Position numbers and translations under genes: made by a program. Below are positions 40,915 through 55,900 of a stretch of DNA of 64,000 bases, piece by piece. The notes beneath the pieces are model-generated. The model was not told the DNA's origin, ran no database searches, and saw only the letters and a program-made list of their open reading frames with translations. Numbering within the stretch: the first letter of the stretch is position 1; the number at the start of each line of letters is the position of its first letter. This DNA is from Mya arenaria (taxonomy: Eukaryota > Mollusca > Bivalvia > Myida > Myidae): contig NC_069125.1 of NCBI RefSeq assembly GCF_026914265.1, forward strand, positions 71,068,046 to 71,132,045, written 5' to 3'.

Positions 40915-43900
40915 GTAAGTGTGATTCTATTTATTAGATTTTTGTTTGAGCTTTATAAAAAAATGAATTTACCAATTTATCAGCTGTACAAGTTTAATCA
41001 ATAATCGCTAAAAATCATGATGTAGACATTTGGGTTTATTGCATAGTATTATATACTTCCAGTGGGATTTAAGTGAAATTATATCAGTTTTGTAAGAGAC
41101 ATTATTGAAATCTATTATATATGTTTATATATTGCTAATTGGAACTAAACTGTTAAAAAAAATCATTTTTCTGCAAGATTTGATGCATGGTTTTTGTTAC
41201 AGAGATATGCATTTTTCAAAAAACCCAAGAAAATACATCCATCACCTGGTCTTGAACGAACAAGATATTATGCGAATTATGCCAGCTTCATTTCAAGAAT
41301 CACTTTTGCCTGGGTGAGAGACATCGTTATTCAAGGATTTAAGGCACCTCTCACATGCGAACAGCTGGGAAAACTACCACATGTAAGTATATAAATCCAG
41401 GTTTTTGTTTTGATCAAATTGTGTGTATTTGTAGGTAAAAGTGTTATAAATAACAAAATATCCTTTTTCTTCTTCATTTGTTATTTTTTATTTACAAGTT
41501 CATTTGCGTTTCTTGTCAACATCCTATCAGTTGAAACCTGTTGAAAAGTGTTGACAATTATACATGTGTTATTTACATTACAGGATGAAAAGACGGTCAC
41601 AAATTACAAGAAGCTCTTGCATGCATTTGAAATTGAAAAGGTAATATGAATGTAAAGACTTAGCCAATGATTCTTTTGTTGAATATCTGATAAATTTATT
41701 TATAAAATACCAATCATCAATCTGCTAGCAATATTTTGCAAGCACAAATATACATTTGTTCCTGTTTGATGTGGCCTTATATTAAGAATAAATGCTTCAT
41801 TTTGATGTCATTTTATTTTTTAACCACTTGATCAGAATGTTTTTATGAATAAAATGTAACATAAAAACATAATTTAACTAGTTAGTTTGTTATGATAACA
41901 AAGTATCAAATGATATCTTATGCTTTCTAATTTAAGTCAAAAGCTGAGGCCAAAAACAAGCTACCCTCTTTACACCGTGTTTACTTGCGTGCATTTTGGC
42001 CATATCTTGCCCTTGGCGGCCTTTGTCGACTATTTGGAGATCTTCTGGCATTTGTGGGCCCATGGTGCATAGAAAGTATTGTCAACTATGCTTATGAAGC
42101 TTTGGAAAAGAACAGCACAATTGTAGATCCTCAACTTCTGTCTTTGGCAAAAACATATTTACCAAGCAATGGAAGCAGTGTTAATGTGACCCTTGATGAC
42201 ACAGGGTCACCAGAAGTAAGTACCCCCTGTAGATCAGTTTTTTAGTTCTGATTTGAAAAAAAAATGCTTTTCTCTTGATAAGGGATTAAGTCAATTATTA
42301 AAATCCAAACTTTAGCAAAATAACATACATTGTGCTTAAATTGAGAACAAATAATGTAGGTTTAGTGATATTCCTGGTGTCGTCATTGTCAGCGTAGTGC
42401 AATAACTTGGCTGTATTGAAATTGGAAGTATGAACTTCCTTGCCATCAATTTTGGGAGTTTTCTTCCAAACATGGAAGTTCAAGGCTCTCTAACACCCTT
42501 ATTTCTCAATTATTGTACAACTTTTCTGATGGAAAGTGAAATAATTTGCTACTTAAAATGCAAACTCAACAAGATATGAATATAAGTCATTAGTTTAATC
42601 AAAGAATTATTGAAGATGTGGCCTTAATGTAACTTTGACATCAGGTTTTAATTCTTTGAACTTTCAAGCTTTTATATTAGGAAGCTGTATTTGAAATGTT
42701 GGGAGTTTCTGTAAATCTAGGGACTAAATGAGTAAAATACTTTAAAACTTAATGGAAGCCCTGTTAATAATGTCGAGTTATTCCCCTTTTTCAACAAAAA
42801 TCAACAGACGAGTGTTTTGAGTTCACTCCCCAATGCTCTTATTATTGTATCTTGTTTATCATCTTAAAAGCACCTACCTGGGTACATGTATTAATTGGCT
42901 TGTGGGAAAATAAGTTTTTGACAACTGTTTCTCAGTATTCTTCCTTATTTCCTTCTATAATGTCTCCTCTAATTCCCGTTTTCTAGCACAAGGAGGTGTA
43001 TGTGTCAGTGTATGCGTTTGTAAGCAATGGGTACAGTCTATGTGCAGTGTTGTTCCTGGCCACCCTCCTCCAGCACACGCTCCTACAGAACCATCATTAC
43101 TTTGTCATCAGGCAGGGAATCAGGCTGAAGGCAGCAGTACAGGTGGGCTCTATGATTAGTGATGCTTTGTCACAAAAACAAAAAATAATGTTATCCACTT
43201 ATTGATTGTATTTACTCTTTTGAATGACAAAATACATGTACACTGGAGACATCATGGTTAAGATCACTGTTGGGACATGAAATGATAAATCTAATGAAAT
43301 GTTGTAATGATCTCATATTGTTGTTGATATGACTAGTAAAGCTCAACTACCATACTACATACCTACTAGTTTTTTATATTCCATTATTCCTTTCTCAGGC
43401 GATGGTGTACACCAAGGCCCTGCGCTTGTCCAGTCTGGCAATCACGGGTGGTCAAACCACCATTGGTCAGATCATCAACCACATGTCCATGGACGCCAAC
43501 TTCCTCATGATGCAGCTCTTTTTTATTCATTATATCTGGGCTACACCTCTACAGGTTGGGGTTGTTTTTTGGAAGCAATTAGCATTTGGTATTTGAAATA
43601 AATGGCAACGAAATTACAACTATATTGCAAGTCATTAAAGGTCTTGCTTGTTTTTTTTTGGACACAGAGATTTGTTGAACTGAAACATAGTTAGTGGAAA
43701 GCTTACCAAAAAAGCGTATGAAGTTTCAAGCTACTAGTATATTGATTTCTCCCGCCAAACTGAAGGTTTCATTTGGGGGAAGTTGCTCGGTCTGTCCATC
43801 TGTCCGGTTTTTCTCCATCACTTGGTAGCGATTGGTCAGATTTTGGAAATCCTTGAAGCTATCACACTTCTTTAGAAATTTGCAAACTTGCGCCCTAGGT

Positions 43901-46900
43901 TCAGTACTGCATAAACGTGGACAAAACATCAATTCTTACATTCATAGTTTTCTCTTTGTTTTATTTGTTTTGAATTTTTTATGTTAATTGTTTCAAGTAG
44001 AAATAAATCTATTGTCTCTTAAAAGTAACAGCAGATATTCAAAATAACATTTACAATTTGATAAATGCTGTCGCGCTTGTACAATCAGTGTACAGCAATA
44101 AAATGAATACAACAAAGAGTTGCTCATGCAAAATGAAAGCAGTTTTTCACAAAAGAAATGTTATTGAAAAAACACATGCTTGTCAATTTGTTATATGAAC
44201 CTGTTGAATTAAGAATTATTTATTTCTGTTGTAATAATAACTTTTAGTTTGCCTGTTCAGGTGGTGCTGTGTATGGTAGTGATGTACTTCAAGCTGGGTG
44301 TGAGCGCTGTGATAGGGGCCCTTGTCATCGTCCTGTCTGCCCCACTCCAAATCATTGTTGGCAGAGGCATGTCCATCATGCAGAAAAAATGCATGGTACG
44401 TCTATTTCTACTAGACTGTTAAGCTGTCAAGTACAACTTGTATACTTGGAAATTAAATTTATTGTTCTGATCATGTTTAAATTCACTTCATTAGCCACAG
44501 AATGTAAAAAATGATGATATCTATGACCAAAAATACACTATTGTATATGTTTGTATACCACCTGGCACCATATCTAATGCAGCAACACTCTGACGCTCGT
44601 GTGAAGAAGTGCAACGAGATGGTTCAGGGAATCAAGGTAATCAAGCTGCTTGCCTGGGAATCGTACATCGCCCGGGGTATCACTGAGTCACGCAAGAAGG
44701 AGCTACGTGCTGTCATGCTCAATGCCATCTTCAGATCTCTCTTCTGTGAGTAAACATTTACATGTGTGTGAAAAACATGATACCTTCTGTAAAGTCTGCA
44801 TTTAAATAAAAAATTGTTGAAGGGTTAATTGAATTGTTTGTAAAAAATACATGTTGTTATTGTTATTGAATCATTTTATCATCCAACTTTCAGCTTTTAT
44901 TGGCACGGCAGCACCTGTATTGGCAACATTCTTGGTAAGATAGACATCATTCTTGATATCGCTCATACATTTGAAAACTATCTTGCTGAAATAAAAGAAA
45001 ATCTGTGTTTTGGGTAACTGATCTTTCAAACCAGACCCGCTCCCCCATTTTTCGAACCTGAAAAACATATTTGAAAACAATGTGGCTCTGATGTTGGTAT
45101 GGATGAATTCCACAGGCATCTGTCATTGAAAATGAGTTGATTGAAATAAAAAAGAAAAACTTTTTTTGGGAGGGGGGGCTTTTTCTCCCTACCCTACTTA
45201 TCATTTTTGCCCTAAACACAAATAAAATTTATTGAGACCAAAACATTTCAGTACTAACAGTTGAAAAAAAAGGTCTTATTTTGTATAAAATTGTCATGTT
45301 TTCTTGGACTGTCGAGATAACACTTTTTCTGTATTTTTCTCCAGACATTTGTGCTGTATCCAATCATGGAAAACCAGCCATTAACAGCGGGGAAGGCTTT
45401 ATCCACACTTGCCCTGTTCAACATCATGGCCATCCCACTGGTCCTCTTCTCTCTGATGACGTCCACAATGATAATGGCACACGTGAGCGCACAACGTCTC
45501 GTCCCGTACTTCCTGCTGCCAGAAGTTGAGTCCAGCCAAGGATTCACAGATACCATGAAGACAGAAGGCGACGAAAGCCTTCATGGAGAGGAGGCCACCA
45601 CTGATGTATGTTAAATGAGAGAGTATTTAAATAATTATGAATATACAACAGCACGTTGTACATATAGGTTTTTGTACATCTAGGTTTTATTGCAATTCCG
45701 AACATTCTGAAACAGTCATCAATATTTTTAAGTTTATTAAGTGTTTTTTTCCTATGAGATTTAATAAAATAGGTTTCGGGAGTGAAATTTCTAAATCCAA
45801 CTCTGTTATATCACAATGGTCAGGGTGTGCCAATGCAGGTGTTGTCATCTCGTGACCTGTATGTGAGCACGTGTAGCCTGGCCTCCCACCAATCCCACAT
45901 GACACCCCGACATTCACGCCAGAACTCGAGCTCCTCCCTGCTAGACTTCACCACTGATCACCATGTCAACTCAGGTAATCTACATACGTAGATATTTGCG
46001 TAAGGTTTTCCACACAGGTGTTTTCTTACATACAAGAAAAAGTTTTAATGTTTTTTTATAGCATTTCTGACTAACTTTATACATGTAAAGTATATGTTAT
46101 TTGTTATTTGTTACTTGTTATATGTTAGTAATTGATATTAACCTTAATAATATGTTAATGCCCCTCAAAGGGAGACGTCTTGTAGTCACACTGTACATCC
46201 ATTCTGTCCATACCCAATTCCAGCTGTCCATAAACATAGTGTTTCAGCCATAACTTTGACACTTTTACTTGTATTTTAATCAAATTTCACCAAATTGTGG
46301 ATGAGCATGGGAAGGTGTGTTGCTCCTACCATTCATGCAATCATCTCGAATGTCAAGGCCACACTTGGTCAGTGGAGCTCAATAGGAATTACATAGTAAA
46401 TAGTATGTGTCCCTTCTATAAATTTGTCATATTTAACTGGATTTCTATAATGACTTTTTTGAGCAGCATGTAAAATGTTACATTGAGTGGTCAATGGAGC
46501 CTCATGGTAATACTTCATGGCTCAGCTGTAACTTTATTACAATAAATGGGATTTCAATCTAATTTCACATAATTGTTGATCAGTGTGGGAAAGTGTGTCA
46601 TCATAAAATCCATGCTCTAATCTCATTGGTCACACTTACCTAACTTAGATATCACTGCAATAATTGGTGTAAATTTTATCACTATTGATCAAAAATTTAA
46701 TCAAACTTCAAAAATTGTAGAAATTCTTAGGGATAAAACAATGATTGTTGAAAGTCTACCATTCGCAATCGATGTTGCTGAAAGTCGATTACATAGTCTC
46801 AAAATCATTCAGCTAAAAACACAAAGCTAATCATTGAAAAATTTCCAAATAACAAAAAAACGCATTTATTTGTAAAATTTGATTTCATGCTCATTAATTA

Positions 46901-49900
46901 TTAACATTTATTACACTTTTATATGACTGAAGTTTTAACATTTTAAGGAACTTTTGATTTTATTACATACCGGTAACCGAAAATGTATCAAAATGGCTTG
47001 ACTGATTACTTCCAATGATAAAGATTAGAGACTGATTTACAATCCCTAGTCATGCTTACCTCCCATCTGAAAGGTCACTGTTTGAGCTCAATGTTGCACA
47101 ATATGGATTGGATAATAGCTTATAATGTTTATCTTATACCAATGGCCATCAACCAGTGACAAGACCCATTCAGGGGCATTTGTCACATTCATGTGATCCC
47201 TCTTGTTCATTATTAAAGTGTAATGTTAGCTAAATATACACATATGATATAATTTGGTTTTGCATGCTCTTTCTGTAAAATATACACAGCCCAATTTCAA
47301 ATTAATTTCATGGTTTAATTTTGTCTCTTTGTATCTAGTTTTATGCTATGTTCATTTTGTTTTACATTATGTACATGTGATTTTATGTAAATCTTGACCT
47401 AACATAGACAGAATTCTACACACTTGTCTTGTATGTCAATGTTCAGTTTAAGAACAGCATGAAATCTCTTTTACAAGTTTTTTTTTTGTTAAATTCATGT
47501 CGGTTTTATAAATACATAAACAAATTGTATATTTGTGCAGTTTTTCTTAAAGAATATAACGTACAAGCTAAAGATTCACCAATGAATGGGGACAAGAGTT
47601 TTGTCGCCATGACCAGCATGTCCATATACATTCTATGTTTTGTATATTTACAAGCCTAACATATATACATGTATACACCATGTAATGTTTTAGGGTTGCC
47701 ACGACGACATTCTGGTAAGAATATGGATTTGAACAAACAAATGTCACTAGCTTAGAGTAAAACACATGGCGTACGTTCTCAATGTGCAGGCCATGTGTTT
47801 TATCAAGTTTTTTAAACCCTTCTTTCTAATAAGATGTGATTGTTGCTGTGAATGACTGATATTCACATTTTTGTCTAATTCTTACTGTGTTGTGTCTCTC
47901 TTGCATGATTTGATTTTTCTGTCCCTCACATTTCTATTTTTTTCTAAATCAAGTTAATTTAATGACATATCACTTGAATATATAAGATTTAATGACATAT
48001 CACTTGAATATATAAGATGGTTGGTAGATAAATTTGACTATATTAAAAATAGTTTTTTTAAGTCTCGTATGCATAACGATTATCACAATAGTATTGCTTT
48101 CACTTTATCATTGAAATCTATTTTATTGTATTTCACAATCATGTTTAATTTTGACAAAGTTTATGATTCAAAATGATTATGAATCTCGTTGGTGTTTGAT
48201 CTTATTGTGAAAGTAAAGTTGCTTTCAGTAAACATGTATGTACAGTACTTGTATGCAAAGATATTTAAGATATATGCAACAACATAAGTATGCAACTTCC
48301 TTTCTATTTTTAGAAATGTCTCCGTAAGTGTGATGACATATTCATAACTACATTCAATGAAACTTTCAATTTGTCAAGCAGAAATTCTTCTAGTAATAGC
48401 TCAGATGTTTGACATGGTTAATTTATGACTTTGGACAAGTTCAATGTAGTATAAATTGTTATAAGAAGACTTATTTCTGTATTCATAAAGTATATGTTGA
48501 AAAAGACTGAGCTATTACAGTCTTGTATTGCTAGAATGAACGCTAACCATTTCAACTCCTCCTTCCACTCATCATCCTAAAGCCGCACTCTCACACATTG
48601 AACATTTTGACAACTTTTTTATTTTTTTGTCTTGGAACGAGCCAAATTTTGCGAAAATCCATGGAAACCAGTTATATAAGACTGCTGACAAAAAATTAGA
48701 TTGCAGATTTTTATTTTAAGTTCAAAAATTGATGTTTAATGCATTTTTCTTAAACCATTTATAACAGTTTAAGCCATAAAAATTTAAGCCATAAAACATT
48801 AATTTTCGAATGGAAATATGAAAATCTGCGATTTCATCTTTTGTCAGCAATCTTTTATCATTGGTTTGCAGATATTTACGCAAAAATTTGCTCTTTCCAA
48901 GACAAAAAAAAAAAGTTGTAAAAATGGTATATATCTGTGAGAGTGCCGCTTTAACTATCAATACAGTGTAATCAGAACCAACGTTTTGATGTATAAACTA
49001 TGCAGACATGGCCAGATATTCTTGTAGCTAGAATGTATAAAATGTTGTGTGTTTGTCTTCTCAGGCTAAAAATATATATATTCATCAGATTTGTATGTAC
49101 ACTGTATATGTTTGTTTAAAATGTTGGCTCATGTCCCTTTTCCTTGTAGATACTTATTTTAAGTTATGTCTTTGCAGTTTTCACCATTTTGTTACTAGTA
49201 ATAGAAATGCATTTAGATTAAGTGGGAAATATATCTTGTAAACCTAGCCAGTACAATGTTGTGATCAATTAACCATATCCCCAGCATTGAGCTTTGTTTT
49301 TACAGCGGTGGTATTGTCAGTAAACAGTGACCACTACCAACCACGACGTCGACACATGAGCGGGGTTTCGATAGAAGAGCTAGGTAACGACTTAACGGAG
49401 AATGCAGTGGAGGTGGAAAATGGATCGTTCACCTGGGACCTCAAAAAGCAGGAGCCCACCATTAGCAACATCAACCTCCAAATACCTAAAGGTTTGTGGC
49501 TGGATGCTTTTCCTTCCTACTGTTCCACATACTGGACTTTCTACAGGAGATATGATTATAACAAATTTAATATTTCTGAGCTATTTGTAGAAATTGATAT
49601 GTTTTAAATAATCTCAGGCAAAACAAAAAACAACAACAATTAAACCATAACAAAATACCAGAGTAATAACGAAGGAAAATTACTTGTTAAAGATTCCTTT
49701 TGACTCTGAACATGGCATTTGATTACTGTTTTAGAGGTTATCAGCAATACATGGTATACACCCATATACGATGTGTCTTATAAGCTAGGTATCTGTGTCT
49801 AAATTCAATATGCAACTGTCACTGTGCAAGGAGATATAAGAACAATGATTGCCTGATTGTTCAGAATTTAGATCAAAACGTTATCAACAACATCAATGTT

Positions 49901-52900
49901 AACTTTAAAAGGTGAAATATTTTATGTTGTCCTAGTATATTTAGAATTAAACAAGTACAACCGAAACAGTTGCCTCAAATCTTGTTAGCGAAAACTGCAT
50001 ATGTCTGTCAATGTATCAATGAAACTTCCAGAGTAGTAATATGATCTTAAAAGTTTACAATAAATGATAGCGTTAACAGTTTTGATAACCTGAACAAATA
50101 TTTGAACAATCAGGTAAATATACACTTGATTACATCTCACTTTTACTTTCATTTTAATGTCATAATTTGTCTGGAAGTAAAAACAATGACTACCGTATGC
50201 ATAATGGTTTGGACGCATCTTGATATTTAATTAATCTGTGCTAATGATAAGTATATTTGTATGGTGTGTGTTGTTAGGGAAGCTGGTGATGATTGTTGGG
50301 ACAGTAGGAAGTGGGAAGACATCCCTGATCTCGGCCCTCCTGGGAGAGATGGTCACATGCACAGGACGGGTTACATGGCCTAGGTAAGCACAATTATGGT
50401 ACTTTAGAAAAAGCTCAAATAAACATTGTTTTAATACCAATAATGACGTTTTTTCGTGGGATCTAATAGATAACTTTAAAACAAAGAATCATCGGGTGAA
50501 GGGGCAAAGAATTCTCTATGTTTACAGTTAGATGATGGATGTATTTTTTCAAAAATTAAGACAAAGCCAGGGGTAGGAGTTCTATTTACATTGACATATA
50601 GACAGTCTTTGTCATAGGAGTTGATAAAATGATCTTAGACATATATTGTTAAATTTTAATGTTATGTAGTGTTGCTTGTAAAAAAATCAGTTAACAACAA
50701 TATTCTGCTTTATACTTGGGAGTAAAGGTGCTTAATTTTAAAAGAGTCATGTGTTATAATAGTGTGTAATGTGACAGGAGCCCGTCTGTTGCCCTTGTGT
50801 CCCAGAAGCCCTGGCTGCTCAATAAAACCCTCCGAGACAACATCCTGTTTGGAGCTGCGTATTCATGGAGAAGGTAGTATCGTAGGCTGTTGATTGGATT
50901 TTTTTATTCAAAGTCTATCAGATGTTTTTAATTCTTTATATCAAAATATATGAATGTATAAACACAACATAAAAAGGGTTTCAATCAATTTCAAGCTAGT
51001 TTGGCAATAACTTTCTATGCACCCTTGAGGAAATTAAAATTTGTTTCACTATCAAAATTGTAAACTTATTAGTGCATCTGATATGATGATTTTCAGGATT
51101 GTATGCAGAACCCATAATTTTCTTCACTCTTCACTGCCTTACCGTACTTTACCTACAGGTACCAGAAGGTTCTGGAATGTTGTGCACTACAGCCGGACAT
51201 AGACCAGCTGCCTGCTGGCGACCAAACGGAAATAGGGGAAAAGGTACCTCAGCGGTGGCTAATTGGTAGAAATTGTGCATTTTGTAAATTTTGTGAATCA
51301 GCTGTAAAACCATATTTCTGTGATACATGATATTTATTAATTTAAAAGTCAGTTCTTGCTTGGCTTAACTGCCTGCTTGGTTGTTTTGACTGTTGGTTGG
51401 ACTTGCCAGTTAGGAACGGTTGTACTGAGGTAATTGTAGGGATTGAACTTTGGTCTTAAATCATAACATCATTGGGAAAAAAATGGATAAGCGATTTTAA
51501 TTTATGATCGATTATGAAATAAAAAGTTGAAATTTACAGACATGGTAAAACTCAGTGGTATAAGTCATTTAAAACTACATTGCAGTTTAGCCTTTGAATA
51601 TATGGAACAATACCTAAAGTCATGTTAAATTTATTTATTTTAGGAATAAAATTTTAGTAAGAAGTGAGTGTTTTTAGGTAAGTTTCAGATAAGAGACTAT
51701 TTAGTCATGAAAATACCTTTCATGGCTATATTTAAAGATTACAACCGCATTGCAATAATAAATTCCGTATATATGCAAATGATTATAGGTGACCTAGGAC
51801 ATAAACAATTGTTTTTTAACAGTACTCGGTTATTGGTTTATCCCTAAGTAATAAATTAAATGCTTTGAAGGCCTACAATCATTAATTTATATGTTTTGCT
51901 CACCTTTTTTAGGGAGTAAATATGAGCGGAGGTCAGAAGCAGAGAGTGTGTATCGCCAGAGCGCTGTATTCTTCGGCAGATACCTTCATCATGGTAGGTA
52001 AATATTGACCAGTGTGGCATTTCATGGCCTTTCCTGGTTTGCTGGAGTAGTTTAAGGTCATATGGTTGAAATTTGCTTCCTTACAAGTCAGTTGTGCAAT
52101 GCATATGTTTTGGAGAATAATTATATCTCCAATGAATGGAAGAGACATAAATTGTTTTTGTCCTGTCCATCAGTCAGTCAGTTTGTCTGTCACACTTCGT
52201 TTTCACACAATAACTTTAGAACGCTTAGACACAGGAACTTCATACTTGATATGCATTTTGGTCATGACGAGTAGATGACCACTATTGATTTTGAGATCAG
52301 AAGGTCTTAGGTCAAGGTTGCAGCGACCTTGAGTCGAATAAACAGTTTCCGCTCAATAACTGAAGATAGTTGGGGTCAAGGAACTTTATACTTCAGGCCA
52401 GTAGGTCAAAGGTCAAGGTGCATGTAAGGTCAAATAAAGGTGTCTGCTGAAATACTAAACAATGCTTGGGCCCAGGAACTTCATACTTGGTTTGCTAGTA
52501 GGTCTTAAAAAGTAGATGACCCTATTGATTTTGAGATCAGTAGGTCAAGGTCACAGTGACCTTCAGGTGAAAACAATTAGCTGATCACAAGTCTGTAAGT
52601 CACACTTCTTTATGCTCAATAACTAAAGAACGCTTGGACCCAGGAAGTTCAAACTTGGACCATGGAACATTATCCTTTGTATGCAGCTTGGTCATGACCA
52701 GTAGATGACCCTTATATTTGTTCGTCTCAAGTCCAAAAATACAAATTTCATGTCTATCATTGATTATTTCTCACCTACGACCACTCAATTGGAGAGAAGA
52801 GCACTTTTTAAAAAAATCTCTAAATTCATCCTGCCAGTAAAATGAATTAATTTCATGTTGGTGTTGAATACTATTCTTTATATTTACTTCATTCACTTGC

Positions 52901-55900
52901 TATTAAAATTTTACCTATGATATTATCTGTTAAATCAGGATGACCCATTGTCCGCACTGGACGCTCAAGTGGGTCGGCACGTTTTTGACGAGGTGATTCT
53001 TAAGAAACTGCTGCGACGAAAGAAGACTATCATCTTTGTCACCCACCAACTACAATACCTCAACTACGCTCACTCGGTAATGGATCTTTTTTGCAAACTT
53101 GAATGTTTACTTGAACTGTTTTTAAACATGAACATGTTTTCATGCCATGTATGTTACTGCATATTATGTAGCAAAACCATAATGAGATAGTCAAATTAAT
53201 TTTCTAAAAATCATACAGATGTGTAAGTACCTATTATGTTTGTGCAAATCATGTGGGAATAAGTTATTGTTTTTTTTTCTAAAATAACTTGAACAAATAA
53301 AGTCTGACTGGCAATAAACTACACTTGTTTCAAATTAGTGATTACTTTGTGTACTCTGCTTGAACATTTTCCATGCTGCAATAACTCAACAACTATGCAA
53401 GATTGGTTTGTGAAACTTAGTATGTCAGTAAAGAGCCCATAAGGAAATTATGCACATCATTTTAAAAATATTGTTTCTATGGCAACTTAACAGGTATGGG
53501 ACTATTGTATTGCTAGCAACACTCAGGTATTTGTAACTATAACTGAAATATTATTTGTAACTATAACTGAAATATTTGTATATTATCTATCCTTCCTTCA
53601 GGTTGTGGTGATGGTCGATGGTGAGGTTGAGTGCCAGGGGAAGCTAACAGAGCTGAAGCGTACACACCCAGACCTCTACGACTCTTGGAGAAAGGCACTC
53701 AAGGTCGCCAAGGCTGAGGAGAGCAAAAGGTTGGCTACTGATGATAACAACTTTATTTCAGCTGTTGCCTTATTTTACTGACTGTAACCTTTACTGATTA
53801 TATACAAGTGTTTCTACCATTTGCTGTTGCGATTGTATCACATTGGTTGTTGTTGCTGCTACTGCTGTTGTTGTTGTTTGGGGGAACTTAAATATTGAAT
53901 TCAATTTTAATTGTAAAAGTTTTCTGTAAATAATAATTTAGGATTTACTGAAATTTGTTTTACATCTTCTGAGCATGTAAATAAGACTGAAAATAGGATC
54001 AAAATGCTCATAATGAAAATTCAGCCACAAAACAGAGGAAGAGACTATAGATGCTCTTCCTGAGCGAGGCAACGAGCACCAGCTTGGTCGACAGATGAGT
54101 AACCTGACTGAGGCGAGCGGATCGTCAGATGGGGAGAAGACACCCACAGAGACCAATGGCAAGGTATATATGGTACATGTTTACTAATCAGATCCATGAA
54201 ATATCTCATATAGACAGATTAATAGGCTTATTTGGTCATTCCTTTTCATTAAAAAAGATGGTGAGAGTGCTTATTATGGTACACCATGTGTTATATGATC
54301 ACTTTGTAGTGTGAGTGAGGAAATAATTATGAACTTTAATGTTCTATAACAGCTTTAAGAGTTTTGCATCATTAATGTTGAATTGGTGTTTGTGTTACTG
54401 GTGCTATCAACTTTTATTAATTGCAGATGTCAGTCTTCAGCATGCCAGCAAGCCCAGAGAAGAAGGAGCCTAAAGATACACAGACACAAGAGGAGTTTGA
54501 AAAAGGTATATAGACTGAAAACGTGAGCTAGTTTATGGTTGCAATTGTATACATGTACTGCTAACAGAGGTGAACATTAAAAAAAACCATTACACAACAA
54601 AATCCTCATACTTGAATCCTTCCCCAGGTCTGGGTAGTGGGAGTGACATGGAAGCAGCGGGAAAGCTGGTGAAGCGCGAACATCGGGAGACTGGCTCTGT
54701 GAGCTGGCGGGTGTACATGAGTCACCTGGCAGCATGCGGCCCCATCTTCATCACCATCTCCGTCCTCCTCATGGTCACCTACCAGGGCCTCCTGGTCAGC
54801 ACAAACATGTGGATTTCACATTGGGCCTCAAAGTCCACCATCTGGGCAAACACCCTGCCATCAAATTCAACTGAGGTGGGTACATAATGAGATTTATGGA
54901 ATCTTTTCGCATCTAGAGTGATTTGCAGTATCATGGTGATGGTATACAAACTTTGTGATATGTTTATTCAAGTTGACTGTGTTTTTACTGTTTTTAGACC
55001 TCATGAATGTTCTCTGGACTATTTTAAGAAATTTCATTTGTAAATGTTCCTCTTAAATCTCTCCCCCATAGTTTGTGCATGTTATTATCTCGGTTGGAAG
55101 GTACACATTTCATATTTATTCAGGTGTTTGACAACAGTCGTTACATCCCTGTGTATGTGGCATTGTCGCTGAGTGCGGTGCTGGCAACACTATTTGGGGG
55201 CTTCCTCTTTCAGTTCACGGGGGTGAACGGTGCCAAAAACCTACACATAGACCTCCTCAACACTGTCATGAAAGTGCCCATGAGGTATAAACACAGGAAA
55301 ACATGGTTCTGGTACTTCTGTGTTGTACATACTGTAAAACCATTATTATTTTTTCTTAAATTCTCCTTTGTTGTTCAGTTATTATCAATGAATTCAGAGA
55401 AAAACTGTGTTTTGTGACTTTCAAAAGTTTGTAACAGATAATCTAAAAACTGTTCTCATAGTCATACCTTGTAAACATCTTATTTCTAAGCAAAACCTCA
55501 TTGAAATAGATGTGCAAGAAACTTTTGAAAATCCTTAAACTAAACCCAAGTCTTTTTACTCCATATAAAGCAGGATAAAGTCTTAAACATTTCAGTCAAT
55601 TTGACTGTTTTTGGATTAAAGGCCGTCACTGTATTGAGACCAGCAATATTACGTTACAGTACATACCCTCTCTTCTATACATTCAGATTCTTTGACACAA
55701 ACCCAAGTGGTCGTATAATCAACAGATTTTCTTCAGACATTGGTCAGATTGATCAGGTAAATATAACTCTTGGATTATTTTTATTGTATGCTTTCTGTTG
55801 GTTTATAGACATTTATCATTGACATATAAGTTGACGTTTTCACTTTTCAAACATTGAAAATATCCATTTGATATTACTCATTGTTTTAAAAAAACATTCT

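Noticed and set aside
47429..47659. Possible extra SUR exon near 47529-47640
   Set aside because: An acceptor and a plausible peptide are present, but no donor in a compatible phase was found, and exon 11 joins the microexon and exon 13 cleanly.
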